Program-made: the position numbers and the translations under genes | The notes under the pieces: generated by a model | What the model was told of the DNA's origin: nothing | Database searches by the model: none | The model's input: the letters and a program-made list of their open reading frames with translations, nothing else | Shown here: piece by piece, positions 1-13,400 of the stretch | Layout: every line of letters begins with the position of its first letter | Numbering within the stretch: the first letter of the stretch is position 1 | Assembly: GCA_016490735.1 (NCBI GenBank) | Contig: JAEMWC010000247.1 | Coordinates: 810,001-874,000 of the forward strand | DNA length: 64,000 nt | Direction: 5' to 3' | From: Pachyseris speciosa | Lineage: Eukaryota; Cnidaria; Anthozoa; Scleractinia; Pachyseridae

Positions 1-180
1 CATATACTGATTTTGCAAGGACGTTACTACAGGGCACATTTTCAGTGGTTATTTAAACAAAGCTTGATATGATCTTTAAAATTAAAGTTCACAACACAAT
101 TAGTCAGCCTTCGACCAGTAAGAGAGCGAATCCTCGGGAGGGGATTGCGTGACGAGCCAAAACAACGTCTGCGTGGGAGG

Positions 181-392
181 CTATGAAAGCTGTAGCTCGT
201 TGTTGTTGTTGAGGTCTGTTAGTTCTGTCTGACCTGTTCCTGTCCCCTTTTCGTTAACAACTTCAATCAGCCGCCTTTTTGACGCATTAGTTAATTCCTC
301 TTCTTTACCTGGAAGTTTTTTTCTCAGTTCTTCAAGATCTTTCTCGATTTCCTCTTTCTTCTTCCGTTCGTCGTCTAAGGCAGCTTTTAGTT
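181..392 (-). CDS. 84-nt coiled-coil cassette read through into a terminal exon, copy A
   Basis: On the minus strand a splice acceptor (CACCATAG) precedes a frame starting LKAALDDERKKKEEIEKDLE, followed by EELRKKLP. A strong donor (CCAG|GTAAAG) lies at 308/309, so 309-392 can be an internal exon of exactly 84 nt (28 residues, four heptads), phase 1 at both ends. If the donor is ignored the frame continues about 42 residues through GTGTGQTELTDLNNNNELQL to a stop at 181-183. The charge pattern is that of a dimeric coiled coil. It is the last recognisable coding piece of the CARD/coiled-coil gene on this strand. Role inferred: oligomerisation tail of a CARD adaptor. Confidence 0.65.
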
Positions 393-448
393 CTATGGTG
401 AAAGAAAGGATGCAACTGTGGCAAACATCGTTTTTCTTCGAATATCAA

Positions 449-618
449 TCACATTTGCATATTAATCACATTCTTTAATAGCCCATTGCTCTCATCTCGT
501 TGCTTTCTCAGCTCGTCTCGTTCATCCTTAACCTTTTTTAATTCTTTCTTTACGAGATATCTAATTTTCCCTTGTAGCCTCGCGCTTCTTTGTCGCTCTA
601 CGTCGATTTTTGCGATTT
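449..618 (-). pseudogene. 3'-truncated copy of the 189-nt coiled-coil exon, copy A
   Basis: After an acceptor (AAAGCGCAG) the frame reads IAKIDVERQRSARLQGKIRY and onward through KDERDELRKQRDESNGLLKN, matching the full exon at 1711-1899. It then diverges to VINMQM and a stop. The 3' half of the exon and its donor are missing and no good donor is visible, so this is probably a decayed exon or at best an alternative short end. An extra residue (YLVKKELKK versus YLEKELRK) also breaks the heptad register. Confidence 0.6.
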
Positions 619-1082
619 CTGCGCTTTTACCATAAAAGCTCTCTTCAGCACCCCTTCTCTTTTAATCCCCCTCCCCTCCCCTCTAATAAGCCCCCCTCCC
701 CCTTTTCGGACATGAGATTTTGTAATTAGTCACTCCTATTCCCTCTTGCGAAATCAACTTCATGTGGCCCAATTGGTATGTTTTTCAAAAAATAGACACC
801 CTCTATTAATAAGGCCCCCTCTATTAAGCCCCCGTTAATGAAACCTGAAATTAAATAAGCCCCCCGTGGGCTTATAAGAACCTTTATGGTATGCAGCAAG
901 TATAACGGAAGCGTGCAGTGTGAAAGAATGTCAGCAAATGGGCGTCTCTTATCCTGCACATGAAAGCAACTAAACTAATGGCAGATTGTTCAGTGCATGG
1001 GGTTGAAAAAGCGTGAAGAATGAAAAGCTCCTCAGTAATGGTTGCAAATGCAAATGCCATATGAAACATATAATAAAGTCTC

Positions 1083-1383
1083 ATGGTAATGGTAATGGTA
1101 ATGGATTTATATACCGCACATATCACATAGTTTCATGGCGGTTTGCAATTCTACTCTAGGGTGAGATCGGACGTCAGCAAGTAAAGGCTACTCTGGCAGC
1201 CGCTATCAGTCCATATTTGATCTCACCCACCCACCCTACCCACACATGAATGTCAAGAGAGATGAAAGGTAGACCACCACACCGGGAACTACGTCCCCTA
1301 CTCTTTTCGAACAGTGTGTGGGTTCTTTAACGTCCCACAGATTATTAGGAACAAGTGTTGCGAGACGGGACCTACGGTTTATC

Positions 1384-1421
<38 letters not shown>

Positions 1422-1422
1422 A

Positions 1423-1454
<32 letters not shown>

Positions 1455-1552
1455 ATTATTTACAGACCCTGAGTGTTGGTCCGGCCTGGGTTTTGAACGC
1501 GCGACCTCCCGCACAGTAGTCCGGTGCTCTACCACTGAGCTAACTGTAAAAA
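1083..1552 (-). mobile_element. tRNA-derived SINE with (TACCAT)n tail
   Basis: The minus-strand head is tRNA-like: A-box-type GTTAGCTCAGTGGTAGAGC followed by B-box-type GCGCGTTCAAAACC. About 350 bp of body follows, ending in repeats of TTACCA. Copy D (about 15,240-15,300) lacks the element at the corresponding place, so it entered copy A after the tandem duplication or was lost from D. B-box base changes suggest an old copy. Confidence 0.75.
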
Positions 1553-1705
1553 ATATTCCTTCACTTAAAACGTAACTCGAAAGGCAGAAAACAGGATTAA
1601 AAACAGATAAACGTTTTTTGTATCATTTAATAAGCCTTCTTCTTTCTTGATTTCACTCTTTATTTTCAGAGAGTCGTATTTTCTTTAATATGTACAAGTT
1701 GTCGA

Positions 1706-1899
1706 CTAACCTTCTATTGTCTTTGTTTTGCCAACAAGGACTTCCAGAAGCTTTTTAAGATCATTCTTTAACAGTTTATTGCTATCATCTAGTTTCTCTC
1801 TCAGCTCGTCTCGTTCATCCGCAACCTTTCTTAATTCTTTCTCCAGATATCTAATTTTCCCTTGCAGCCCCGCGCTTCTTTGTCGATCTACGTCAATTT
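1706..1899 (-). CDS. 189-nt coiled-coil exon, copy A
   Basis: The acceptor (CAATCGCAG) opens a frame IDVDRQRSAGLQGKIRYLEK and continues ELRKVADERDELREKLDD to KTKTIE. The donor GAAG|GTTAGT ends the exon at 1711, giving 189 nt, or 63 residues, exactly nine heptads, phase 1 in and out. If the donor is not used the next codon is TAG (stop at 1706-1708), so the same exon can be internal or terminal. A close match lies in copy D (15,458-15,646), and a shorter relative is exon 2 of CARD gene 1 (43,309-43,476). Confidence 0.7.
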
Positions 1900-1989
1900 C
1901 TGCGATTGAAGGAAGAATGTAATTGTATTAGACGCTATTAAGCACCCCTCCTCTATTAACCCCTCCGCCCTTTGGGACATGAGATTTTG

Positions 1990-4900
1990 TAATTAGTCTC
2001 TCCTATTCCATCTTACGAAATCAACTGCATGTGGCCCAATTGGTTGTTTTTCAAAAAATATACACTCAAACACGTAATACTGTTTGCTGCTCTTTATTAG
2101 ATGTTTCAATTTTACGGTAGTTGTTTGAGTTTTGTATAAACACTGTTTTAAGAATAAAACAGGGGGTTTGAGATTTGACATAAGGCTCCCTCTATTAAGC
2201 CCCCGTTAATGAAACCTGAAATTAAATAAGCCCCCCGTTCGCTTAATAGAACCTTTATGGTATACAGCAAGTATAACGGAAGCGTGCAGTGTGAAAGAAC
2301 GTCAGCAAACGGGCGTATCTTATCTGAACTTGATTTGGGCTGAACAAAGCTGAAATGGGAAACAGTTTACAACAATACAGACTTGTTGTTGGCATGCATT
2401 GCGTTTATTTAGCTGTCAGGGAGTATCGAGGATGCTTCTAGGGAAAATTCGGGTGTTCTATGCTCCTTTTGTTTTACTTAGAAGCGATTTATTTACCAGT
2501 ACTGAAACGTGTGATTCGTTATTTCGAACTAACAAACATGAATCGTCTCTGGCTTCCACAAATATTTTTGTATCGCTTTTATATCCCTCAATTAATTCGA
2601 CTTGCTAACGCCAGACCCAGTTGTGACTGACTTTGATTCCAGTAAAACTATTTGTGCTCCTTACTCACAGTCTAGTATTCTTTTTGCTGAAAACCGAGGG
2701 AAACAATGCGTAGCAAACTCTTAACTTTCAATTGTTTATCAACACCATAGCCTGATTCCGGCGCAGTGCTGCTGATATGGCTCAGATCGTACACATAAGT
2801 AATTCTTTATACAGTTTCTTGTCAAATGCACTCGGCAAACTATTTTGCTTCAGTGTGAATTACAAGAGAATGTGTCCGTATTCAACATTGCTTTTAGCTT
2901 GCTGGAAGGGAATGTCAAAGGTCATTTAATGAATAGCATAACTCAAGCTCATGAAGGTTTATAACCGTATGTTCCTTTAATGGAGGCCCTGGAATCCATT
3001 CTTTCCTACATGAATTATGAATCATGTTTGCTTACAGTTGAATATAGCACTCTGGCTATTTTTAAAAACAAGCAAGAGTTTACTCAAAATTTTTGATTCC
3101 CACAGCAGAAAATGTTTAGGGGCAATTTGATATGTCAGGAACTGCATAAACGTATAACTTCATATAAGAATGTTGTCGAAGAAACACAGGTATCAATAAA
3201 TTGTTTGTTACCCCATGCTTTCATACATCCTTCAGCAAAAAATAAATTAATTGAAAATATTCAAAAGACAACAAGTGCCCATCAAACCACTTCTGATTTA
3301 AGTAATCTACAAAAGACTAAGATATCAAACTTGCAATAAACAGTCTTGACTTTTTCTTTAAAGCCTCGCCGTCTTTGAATAAATTCGTTTTAGTACTTGG
3401 GTTTATATTTATATATGCATTCTTCATATTTGAAATAAAATGACGAAGGGTCACTACAAAATTTCTCATTCTTCAGAAGTAAATATACATTTATCACATG
3501 TCCGACCACGTATGCAATGCGTACCTATTTTTTTTTAATATTGCAGCTTGTTTGTTTTAGCACGTTTAGTATATATTACCCCTGAGAATTTCCCTGTTGA
3601 CAAAAAGGACAGCCCCCGTTTTCCTGACACAGTTGTCTTTGCAATCAGTGACTTAGTGCAGAGAGAGAACAATGGCACTGGGTATTGAATAGTAAATAAT
3701 GTACTTATTATCGGCATGTAAAGATAAAATAGTTAACCTCTTTCCGTTTCAAAAAGTTTGCAATTAGAAAAAAAATTAAACGCCTTCAATATTGACTGGA
3801 AAGGTCTTCAGAGCTTTGGCAAGCCACCCAAGTATCTTTGTCAATGAATGTTTACTGACATAGAGCTTTGCTTTGGTGAGTAGCCGGAAAATCACTCTAT
3901 CGATCGTAAGGAATCTGGGATATCTCATGTAATGGTAATCAGAAGTTCTTTTATCTGGGTGTTTACTGTAGCTCTACAATATGAATCTGCTGTTAATCGT
4001 GACTTGTCCAAATAATGTCAGTTTCAACTAACAATGTGAACCGTCTTTCGAATTCCTAAACATTCTTGACGAACGTTGAACACTGCCACAATTCGAACTT
4101 GATTTGGAAGCCAAAATCAATCTCCGATCCCCCCTAAAAGATTAGTAAAACCGCAATCCACTGGAAATACAAGCTCCGTAACTCCGTGGAGATTTCATTC
4201 TAAACACGAAATTTGAACAATATTATTTGAAAAATCTGCCGACCAGTAGACCTTTTCAGCCTCATCTTAGCATGTTGACAAATGGTCTTGGATGAATTTC
4301 CAAAGCACTTTGAAAGAATATTCTAGTTTATTGTTGGCGTACATAAAACATTATCTTCTTAATAATTTTCATGAAGCGATAAAGAATAGATTATACACTA
4401 TACATAACAATGGGTTGAAACTGAAGTAATAACTTTAGCACTTATATCACAGACAACAACGAAAGTAAAGTGGGCATAATAATATAGATAATTAGAAAAG
4501 CCAGGGGCTCTTTAACCTATAATAACTTTGAAAAGAACAAAACTGTCGCTACCACAGCTTACTGAAGAATACAAAATATTGATATAATTTGGGTACTTTT
4601 TGCACTTTGAGCTAAAGCTGGACTCTTGATTGTTGAATTTCATAACCTCAATTAATATGGTTAAGTTTGCTGTTGAAGAGGGCTGATGATTTGCTTCCGC
4701 GCTGATAAATTCGTTGTTTAGCTAAAATTAAATGAGTATGAATGTATTAAAATTATATGTATGAACTGCGAATTAACCGGCGCATGAAGATGTGACTGAA
4801 TGCTACTTAACCCTTTGCGGACGGACGTTTTGTACGTCTTTTTTGCGATTTCCAAGGTTTGAAGGTCAAATCGATCTCGCTATTCCATATAAGGAGTTAC

Positions 4901-6991
4901 CACGGAGATTTTGCTGGTCCAGAAGGCCGAAGGCTCTTATCTTTACTGTCACGCATGTCATACCGGCTGTCGCTTGTTTTAAGGTGGGACTTAAGGTGAA
5001 TTGGAGTGAAATTTTAAGGAGTTTAAAGAAGGGATTAAAATGTACAAAAATGTTTTGAAACACCACCAGACAGTTGACACCCCACAAGGGCACTGAAGGT
5101 TGCTGGGGAACTGTTTTGGTGTCCATCTACTAATTTTCCACTTCAAATTCCAATTTTAAGCCTTCACTAAATCTTCAATATTCCTAATTTCCCTAAATTT
5201 AACAAATCCTTCTAGAAAAATTATCTCTTCCCAAATATGCCAAAAAATCACCAAAAAATTCACCAAGTCTCCCACAATACAGCTGAGTGGCATGAGCATA
5301 GAGATTGCTTGAAACGCGAACGAGATATTAACGTCAAATCCATGTCAAGCGACGCAAAAACGGTGTTTAGGTTAAGTCCTGCCTTCAGCGATCAACAGCA
5401 ACTGACAATCTGGTAGGTATTTGATTTTTAAGTGTGTTTTTTGAGCAATTTTCCACCTCAGAAGCCATTCGCCTGGCATCATAAAGCTGGGTTTGTAGCT
5501 AGAGGCAATCCTCTGAAAGAAACCGGAGGTAAGAAGATATTTCACACGAAGTAAGCCGCCAAAATGGTTCGATCGAGTAATGGCGATTCACGAAGTGAAG
5601 TTGTGTTCCTAGCCGTTCTGTGAGTGGATTTCGGGACCTGGCATGGCAATTTTGGCGAGTTTGCAATCGGTGCAATATTTTGTCAGCAGGACCGGATGGA
5701 TTGATACGGTTAAAAAAAATATATATCTGCAGTGAAAATTGGCGGAATTCCATGCTGCCGTTGGACAAGAATATCCCAGAGTTCCTTTGGTTCACAAATG
5801 TGTAAATTACAGACCGTGAGAGCAACTGAAGTCAAATAGCGTTAACCACGCGTCGCTAAAGAAGTGAGCAGGAAAAAGTGGAACCAATTCCAAGAAGTGG
5901 GGTCGAAGTTTGCTGCAAATGTAGACTTTTCGCTTCAAGAGGAATGTTTGTATAAACAACTTGCATATGTTGCATATGTTAGGTGCTGTCCGAGGGTTTT
6001 ATTTAGTTTTGCAACAAAATAAACGCTCATATTCAATATAAATTAGGAGTTTTGGTCAGTTTACGGCTTGATAAAGTCTATACAACCGATCATTTGGCAA
6101 AAATGGTTTATTTCAACCACAGTCCGGGATTTGAGAAAGTTGTAGATTTTCAAACCATGGGTCTCTTGCCAGGGATCGAATTCGACCCCTCTCGGTGAAA
6201 AAGGGTTCAGGTTTGCACTTAAGTCGAACCGACATGACCTCTGCGAATTAGTAGTAGATGTAGCATTCGTAACTGCGATGATCGGTCACATCTTCATTAG
6301 CCATCATTAACAGAAGACTCAGAAGTAGAACGTCTTAACTGCTGCTCCAAATGCCAAACAGCTCATCTGTATCAGACAGTTCTTCTTGCTTAAAGTGGTT
6401 TACAAGTTTTCGTCGTAAAACCAAAACAATCACAGCAGACCGAAACATTCCAATAAATGAGCGAATCAGAGTTCGAAGCAATTTTACGTACCAGGTGCAA
6501 AGCGTGGGAACATGCGCTCGTGCAAGTCGCCATTGGTTTTGGTTTCGCTTCTCATTGGTTGAAAAAGTGGCGCAAGTTCTGCTGGCCAATCAAAGAGCGA
6601 AGAAATGCAAAATTAAGCAAATGCAATTTACTTCCGATGCTTAATTGAAAATCCCTGTGCTAGTCAAATTACTACACCAATTTTAAATTTCCAGCCAAAA
6701 GTCGCAGCATATGAGATCCATATGAGTCCAATCGCACCATATGACATCAACTAGTGCCAATAGATACACTCTCGTCTTTGCAAAAGGTGCATATGGAGAG
6801 GCGTATTTGTGGTCAGGTATCTGTTTAGAACTTTATGTTGAAACTCTTGAGTTCTCCTGTCCATGACAACCTTAAACGGCTATTGTGTCCTTCCATTCTA
6901 ACTGGGCACCACCAAATTATTCCTCAAGTCTCGCTCGCTAATGCGTTTTGTCCTTTGGCGGCGTTTCAAAGTTCGATCGCATTGCTTGACG
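1990..6991. other. Non-coding remainder of copy A
   Basis: AT-rich sequence with no convincing gene. About 1990-4010 is also present in copy B (about 7690-9712) and about 3940-6780 in copy C (about 10,590-13,640). A 75-codon plus-strand frame at 3112-3339 is conserved in copy B (8805-9032), but it is preceded by stops and shows no known domain, so its conservation is explained by recency of the duplication. The stretch 2130-2150 is the uninterrupted version of the site into which the 14-kb element inserted in gene 2. Confidence 0.6.
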
Positions 6992-9356
6992 CATATACTG
7001 ATTTTGCAAGGACGTTACTACAGGGCACAATTTCAGTGGTTATTTAAACAAAGCTTGATATGATCTTTAAAATTAAAGTTCACAACACAATTAGTCAGCC
7101 TTCGACCAGTAAGAGAGCGAATCCTGGAGAGGGGATTGCGTGACGAGCCAAAACAACGTCTGCGTGGGAGGCTATGAAAGCTGTAGCTCGTTGTTGTTGT
7201 TGAGGTCTGTTAGTTCTGTCTGACCTGTTCCTGTCCCCTTTTCGTTAACAACTTCAATCAGCCGCCTTTTTGACGCATTAGTTAATTCCTCTTCTTTACC
7301 TGGAAGTTTTTTTCTCAGTTCTTCAAGTCCTGTCTTGATTTCCTCTTTTTTTATCTTCCGTTTGTCGTCTAAGGCAGCTTTTGGTTCTATGGTGAAAGAA
7401 AGGATGCAACTGTGGCACACATCGTTTTTCTTCGAATATTAATCACATTCGCATATTAATCACATTTTTTAATAGCCCATTGCTCTCATCTCGTTGCTTT
7501 CTCAGCTCGTCTCGTTCATCCTTAACCTTTTTTTTTATTCTTTCTACACGAGATATCTAATTTTCCCTTGCAGCCTCCTGCTTCTTTGTTGCTCTACGTC
7601 GATTTTTGCCATTTCTGCGCTTTTACCATAAAAGCTCTAATAAGCCCCCCTCCCCCTTTTCGGACATGAGATTTTGTAATTAGTCACTCCTATTCCCTCT
7701 TACAAAATCAACTTCACGTGGCCCAATTGGTATGTTTTTCAAAAAATATACAATCAAACACGTAATACTGTTTGCTGCTCTTTATTAGATGTTTCAATTT
7801 CACGGTAGTTGTTTGAGTTTTGTATAAAAATGGTTTTAAGAATTAAACAGGGGGTTTGAGATTTGACATAAGGCCCCCTCTATTAAGCCCCCGTTAATGA
7901 AACCTGAAATTAAATAAGGCCCCCGTTCGCTTAATAGAACCTTTATGGTATACAGCAAGTATAACGGAAGCGTTCAGTGTGAAAGAATGTCAGCAAATGG
8001 GCGTATCTTATCTGAACTTGATTTGGGCTGAACAAAGCTGAAATGGGGAACAGTTTACAACAATACAGACTTGTTGTTGGCATGCATTGCGTTTATTTAG
8101 CTGTCAGGGAGTATCGAGGATGCTTCTAGGGAAAATTCTGGTGTTCTATGCTCCTTTTGTTTTACTTAGAAGCGATTTATTTACCAGTACTGAAACGTGT
8201 GATTCGTTATTTCGAACTAACCAACACGAATTGTCTCTGGCTTCCACAAATATTTTTGTATCGCTTCTATATCCCTCAATTAATTCGACTTGCTAACGCC
8301 AGACCCAGTTGTGACTGACTTTGATTCCAGTAAAACTATTTGTGCTCCTTACTCACAGTCTAGTATTCTTTTTGCTGAAAACCGAGGGAAACAATGCGTA
8401 GCAAACTCTTAACGTTCAATTGTTTATCAACACCATAGCCTGATTCCGGCGCAGTGCTGCTGATATGGCTCAGATCGTACACATAAGTAATTCTTTATAC
8501 AGTTTGTTGTCAAATGCACTCGGCAAACTATTTTGCTTCAGTGTGAATTACAAGAGAATGTGTCCGTATTCAACATTGCTTTTAGTTTGCTGGAAGGGAA
8601 TGTCAAAGGTCATGTTAATGAATAGCATAACTCAAGCTTATGAAGGTTTACAACCGTATGTTTCTTCAATGGGCCCGAGGCCCTGGAATACATTCTTTCC
8701 TACATGAATAATGAATCATGTTTGCTTACAGTTGAATATAGCACTCTGGCTATTTTTAAAACAAGCAAGAGTTTATTTAAAATTTTTGATTCCCACAGCA
8801 GAAAATGTTTAGGGGAAATTTGATATGTCAGGAACTGCATAAACGTATAACTTCATATAAGAATGTTGTTGAAAAAACACAGGTATCAATAAACTGTTTG
8901 TTACCCCATGCTTTCATACATCCTTCAGCAAAAAATAAATTAATTGAAAATATTCAAAAGACAACAAGTGCCCATCAAACCACTTCTGATTTAAGTAATC
9001 TACAAAAGACTAAGATATCAAACTTGCAATAAACGGTCTTGGCTTTTTCTTTAAAGCCTCGCCGTCTTTGAATAAATTCGTTTTAGTACTTGGGTTTATA
9101 TTTATAAATGCATTCTTCATATTTGAAATAAAATGACGAAGGATCACTACAAAATTTCTCATTCTTCAGAAGTAAATATACATGTATCACATGCCCGACC
9201 ACGTATGCAATGCGTGCCTATTTTTTTAATATTGCAGCTTGTTTGTTTTAGCACGTTTAGTATATATTACCCCTGAGAATTTCCCTGCTGACAAAAAGGA
9301 CAGCCCCCGTTTTCCTGACACAGTTGTCTTAGCATCTTTAAAGACTGCTATCAGTG

Positions 9357-9388
<32 letters not shown>

Positions 9389-9930
9389 TATTGAATAGTA
9401 AATAATGTACTTATTATCGGCATGTAAAGATAAAATAGTTAACTTCTTTCCGTTTGAGAAAGTTTGCAATTAGAAAAAAAATTAAACGCCTTCAATATTG
9501 ACTGGAAAGGTCTTCAGAGCTTTGGCAAGCCACCCAAGTATCTTTGTCAATGAATGTTTACTGACATAGAGCTTTGCTTTGGTGAGTAGCCGGAAAATCA
9601 CTCTATCGATCGTAAGGAATCTGGGATATCTCATGTAATGGTAATCAGAAGTTCTTTTATTTGGGTGTTTACTGTAGCTTTACAATATGAATCTGCTGTT
9701 AATCGTGACTTGTCGTGACGAAAGGGTGCATATGGAGAGGCGTATTTGTGGTCAGGTATCTGTTTAGAACTTGATGTTCAAACTCTTGAGTTCTCGTGTC
9801 CATGACAACCTTAAACGGTAATTGTGTCCTTCCATTCTAACTGGGCACCACCAAATTATTTCTCAAGTCTCGCTCGCTAATGCGTTTTGTCCTTTGGCGG
9901 CGTTTCAAAGTTCGATCGCATTGCTTGACG
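6992..9930. repeat. Tandem segment copy B (internally deleted)
   Basis: It matches copy A from its start to about position 660, then resumes at about 1950, so it lacks the SINE and the 189-nt exon. It runs to the equivalent of about 4010 and jumps at about 9715 to the equivalent of 6785. The junction is visible as GACTTGTCGTGACGAAAGGG. Only the 84-nt cassette and the truncated exon (about 7450-7620) remain. Confidence 0.85.
7172..7386 (-). CDS. Coiled-coil cassette plus terminal extension, copy B
   Basis: Same arrangement as 181-392: acceptor CACCATAG, donor CCAG|GTAAAG after RKKLP, and read-through to the stop at 7172. This copy carries one extra codon (KRKIKKEEIK), so the internal exon is 87 nt and the heptad register is broken by one residue. 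Together with other substitutions (KTGLEEL for KDLEEL) this suggests relaxed selection on copy B. Confidence 0.55.
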
Positions 9931-10110
9931 CATATACTGATTTTGCAAGGACGTTACTACAGGGCACATTTTCAGTGGTTATTTAAACAAAGCTTGATAT
10001 GATCTTTAAAATTAAAGTTCACAACACAATTAGTCAGCCTTCGACCAGTAAGAGAGCGAATCCTGGGGAGGGGATTGCGTGACGAGCCAAAACAACGTCT
10101 GCGTGGGAGG

Positions 10111-10319
10111 CTATGAAAGCTGTAGCTCGTTGTTGTTGTTGAGGTCTGTTAGTTCTGTCTGACCTGTTCCTGTCCCCTTTTCGTTAACAACTTCAATCAG
10201 CCGCTTTTTTAAGGCATTAGTTAATTCCTCTTTACCTGGAAGTTTTTTTCTCAGTTCTTCAAGATCTTTCTCGATTTCCTCTTTCTTCTTCCGTTTTTTG
10301 TCTAAGGCAGCTTTTGGTT
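10111..10319 (-). CDS. Coiled-coil cassette plus terminal extension, copy C
   Basis: Acceptor at 10,320-10,321, donor CCAG|GTAAAG at 10,235/10,236, internal length 84 nt, read-through stop at 10,111-10,113. Phase and layout are as in copy A. Confidence 0.6.
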
Positions 10320-10397
10320 CTATGGTGAAAGAAAGGATGCAACTGTGGCAAACATTGCTTTTCTTCGTTAATTAATTAGTCAATTCCTCTTCTTTAC

Positions 10398-10481
10398 CTG
10401 GAAGTTTTTTTCTCAGTTCTTCAAGATCTTTCTCGATTTCCTCTTTCTTTTTCCGTTCGTCGTCTAAGGCAGCTTTTGGCT
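10398..10481 (-). CDS. Second 84-nt coiled-coil cassette, copy C
   Basis: A full repeat of the cassette upstream (minus sense) of the terminal one, spaced about 162 bp. It has its own acceptor (CACCATAG) and donor (CCAG|GTAAAG) and is phase 1 on both sides, so including or skipping it keeps the frame and adds or removes four heptads. Confidence 0.65.
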
Positions 10482-13400
10482 CTATGGTGAAAGAAAGGAT
10501 GCAACTGTGGCAAACATTGTTTTTCTTCGAATATTAATCACATTCGCATATTAATCACATTCTTTAATAGTCTAAGTTCTAGTTCAGTTTAAGTTCTTTT
10601 ATTTGGATGTTTACTGTAGCTCTACAATATGAATCTGCTGTTAATCGTGACTTGTCCAAATAATGTCAGTTTCAACTAACAATGTGAACCGTCTTTCGAA
10701 TTCCTAAACATTCTTGACGAACGTTGAACACTGCCACAATTCGAACTTGATTTGGAAGCCAAAATCAATCTCCGATCCCCCCCTAAAAGATAAGTAAAAC
10801 CGCAATCCACTGGAAATACAAGCTCCGTAACTCCGTGGAGATTTCATTCTAAATACGATACCAGTAGACATTTTCATCCACATCTGACCTCATCTTAGTA
10901 TGTTGACAAAGGGTCTTGGATGAATTTCCAAAGCACTTTGAAAGAATATTCTAGTTTATTGTTGGCGTACATAAAACATTGTTTTCTTAATTAATTTTCA
11001 TGAAGCGATAAAGAATAGATTATACACTATACATAACAATGGGTTGAAACTGAAGTAATAACTTTAGTACTTATATCACAGACAACAACGAAAGTAAAGT
11101 GGGCATAATAATATAGATAATTAGAAAAGCCAGGGGCTCTTTAACCTATAATAACTTTGAAAAGAACAAAACTGTCGCTACCACAGCTTACTGAAGAATA
11201 CAAAATATTGATATAATTTGGGTACTTTTTGCACTTTGAGCTAAAGCTGGACTCTTGATTGTTGAATTTCATAACCTCAATTAATATGGTTAAGTTTGCT
11301 GTTGAAGAGGGCTGATGATTTGCTTCCGCGCTGATAAATTCGTTGTTTAGCTAAAATTAAATGAGTATGAATGTATCAAAATTATATGTATGAACTGCGA
11401 ATTAACCGGCGCATGAAGATGTGACTGAATGCTACTTAACCCTTTGCGGACGGACGTTTTGTACGTCTTTTTTGCGATTTCCAAGGTTTGAAGATCAAAT
11501 CGATCTCGTTATTCCATATAAGGAGTTACCACGGAGATTTTGCTGGTCCAGAAGGCCGAAGGCTCTTATCTTTACTGTCACGCATGTCATACCAGCTGTC
11601 GCTTGTTTTAAGGTGGGACTTAAGGTGAATTGGAGTGAAATTTTAAGGAGTTTAAAGAAGGGATTAAGATGTACAAAAATGTTTTGAAACACCACCAGAC
11701 AGTTGACACCCCACAAGGGCACTGAAGGTTGCTGGGGAACTGTTTTGGTATCCATCTACTAATTTTCCACTTCAAATTCCAATTTTAAGCCTTCACTAAA
11801 TCTTCAATATTCCTAATTTCCCTAAATTTAAAAAAAATCCTTCTAGAAAAATTATCTCTTCCCAAATATGCCAAAAAATCACCAAAAAATTCACAAAGTC
11901 TCCCACAATACAGCTTTGTGGGATGAGCATAGAGATTGCTTGAAACGCGAACGAGATATTAACGTCAAATCCATGTCAAGCGACGCAAAAACGGTGTTTA
12001 GGTTAAGTCCTGCCTTAAGCGATCAACAGCACCTGACAATCCGGTAGGTAAATGATTTATAAGTGTGTTTTTTGAGCAATTTTCCACCTCAGAAGCCATT
12101 CGCCTGGCATCATAAAGCTGGGTTGGTGGCTAGAGGCAATCCTCTGAAAGAAACCGGAGGTGAGAAGATATTTCACACGAAGTAAGCCGCCAAAATGGTT
12201 CGATCGAGTAATGGCGATTCACGAAGTGAAGTTGTGTTCCTAGCCGTTCTGTGAGTGGATTTCGGGACCTGGCATGGCAATTTTGGCGAGTTTGCAATCG
12301 GTGCAATATTTTGTCAGCAGGACCGGGTGGATTGATACGGTTAAAAAAATATATCTGAAGTGAAAATTGGCGGAATTCCATGCTGCCGTTGGGCAAGAAT
12401 ATCCCAGAGTTCCTTTGGTTCACAAATGTGTAAATTACAGACCGTGAGAGCAACTGAAATCAAATAGCGTTAACCACGTTGTGATAAAGAAGTGAGCAGG
12501 AAAAGTGGAACCAATTCCAAGAAGTGGGGTCGAAGTTTGCTGCAAATGTAGACTTTTCGCTTCAATAGGAATGTTTGTATAAACAACTTGCATATGTTGC
12601 ATATGTTAGGTGCTGTACGAGGGCTTTATTTAGTTTTGCAACAAAATAAACGCTCATATTCAATATAAATTAGGAGTTTTGGTCAGTTTACGGCTTGATA
12701 AAGTCTATACAACTGATCATTTGGGAAAAAAATGGTTTATTTCAACCACAGTCTGGGATTTGAGAAAGTTGTAGATTTTCAAACCATGGGTCTCTTGCCA
12801 GGGATCGAATTCGACCCCTCTCGGTGAAAAAGGGTTCAGGCTTGCACTGAAGTCGAACCGACATGACCTCTGCGAATTAGTAGTAGATGCAGCATTCGTA
12901 ACTGCGATGAACAGTCACATCTTCATTAGCTATTATTAACAGAAGATTCAGAAGTAGAACGTCTTAACTGCTGCTCGAAATGCCAAACAGCTCATCTGTA
13001 TCAGACAGTTCTTCTTGCTTAAGGCGGTTTACAATAGGTCTTATGGGCGATTGCGTAACATGCTCAAAATTCACCACCAAGCCTCGTTTTTGCGGCATTT
13101 TCTCAAACCTTCGTTACCTTCGTGTTTTTTTTATGTGGGTATTCTTTTCATCATTGCCGCTTTGGGAATTAGTTGATGATAAAATTTAAAATTTGCATTT
13201 TCAAACCGAGGATTGGCGGTGATTTTAGCTAGTCTGAAGTCATCACGCATAAGGGCTATTGAGCGTCGTAAAACCAAAACAATCACAACAGACCGAAACA
13301 TTCCAATATATGAGCGAATCAGAGTTCGAAGCAATTTCACGTACCAGGTGCAAAGCGTGGGAACATGCGCTCGTGCAAGTCGCCATTGGTTTTGGTTTCG

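Larger units (their letters stand above)
1..6991. repeat. Tandem segment copy A (most complete unit of a four-copy array)
   Basis: The segment starts with CATATACTGATTTTGCAAGG, and the same start recurs at 6992, 9931 and 13,845. Copy A holds, in + order, the terminal coiled-coil exon, a truncated coiled-coil exon, a SINE, a full coiled-coil exon, then about 5 kb of unique-looking AT-rich sequence shared with B (about 1990-4010) or C (about 3940-6780). The window begins inside or at the edge of this copy, so more copies may lie to the left. By eye, copies differ by a few per cent plus large internal deletions, which suggests recent unequal exchange. Confidence 0.9.

Noticed and set aside
3112..3339. 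Conserved 75-residue protein repeated at 8805-9032
   Set aside because: Conservation is fully explained by recent tandem duplication; no domain, no splice context, flanks equally conserved.
4792..5126. Opposing 86-88-codon frames repeated at 11,421-11,755
   Set aside because: Both strands open over the same bases, in a duplicated non-coding segment; no domain seen.
6335..6648. Overlapping frames on both strands near 6.3-6.6 kb (and 12.98-13.5 kb)
   Set aside because: Three frames open over the same 250 bp and no recognisable domain; CCAATCAGAG-type sequence suggests regulatory or repeat DNA at most.
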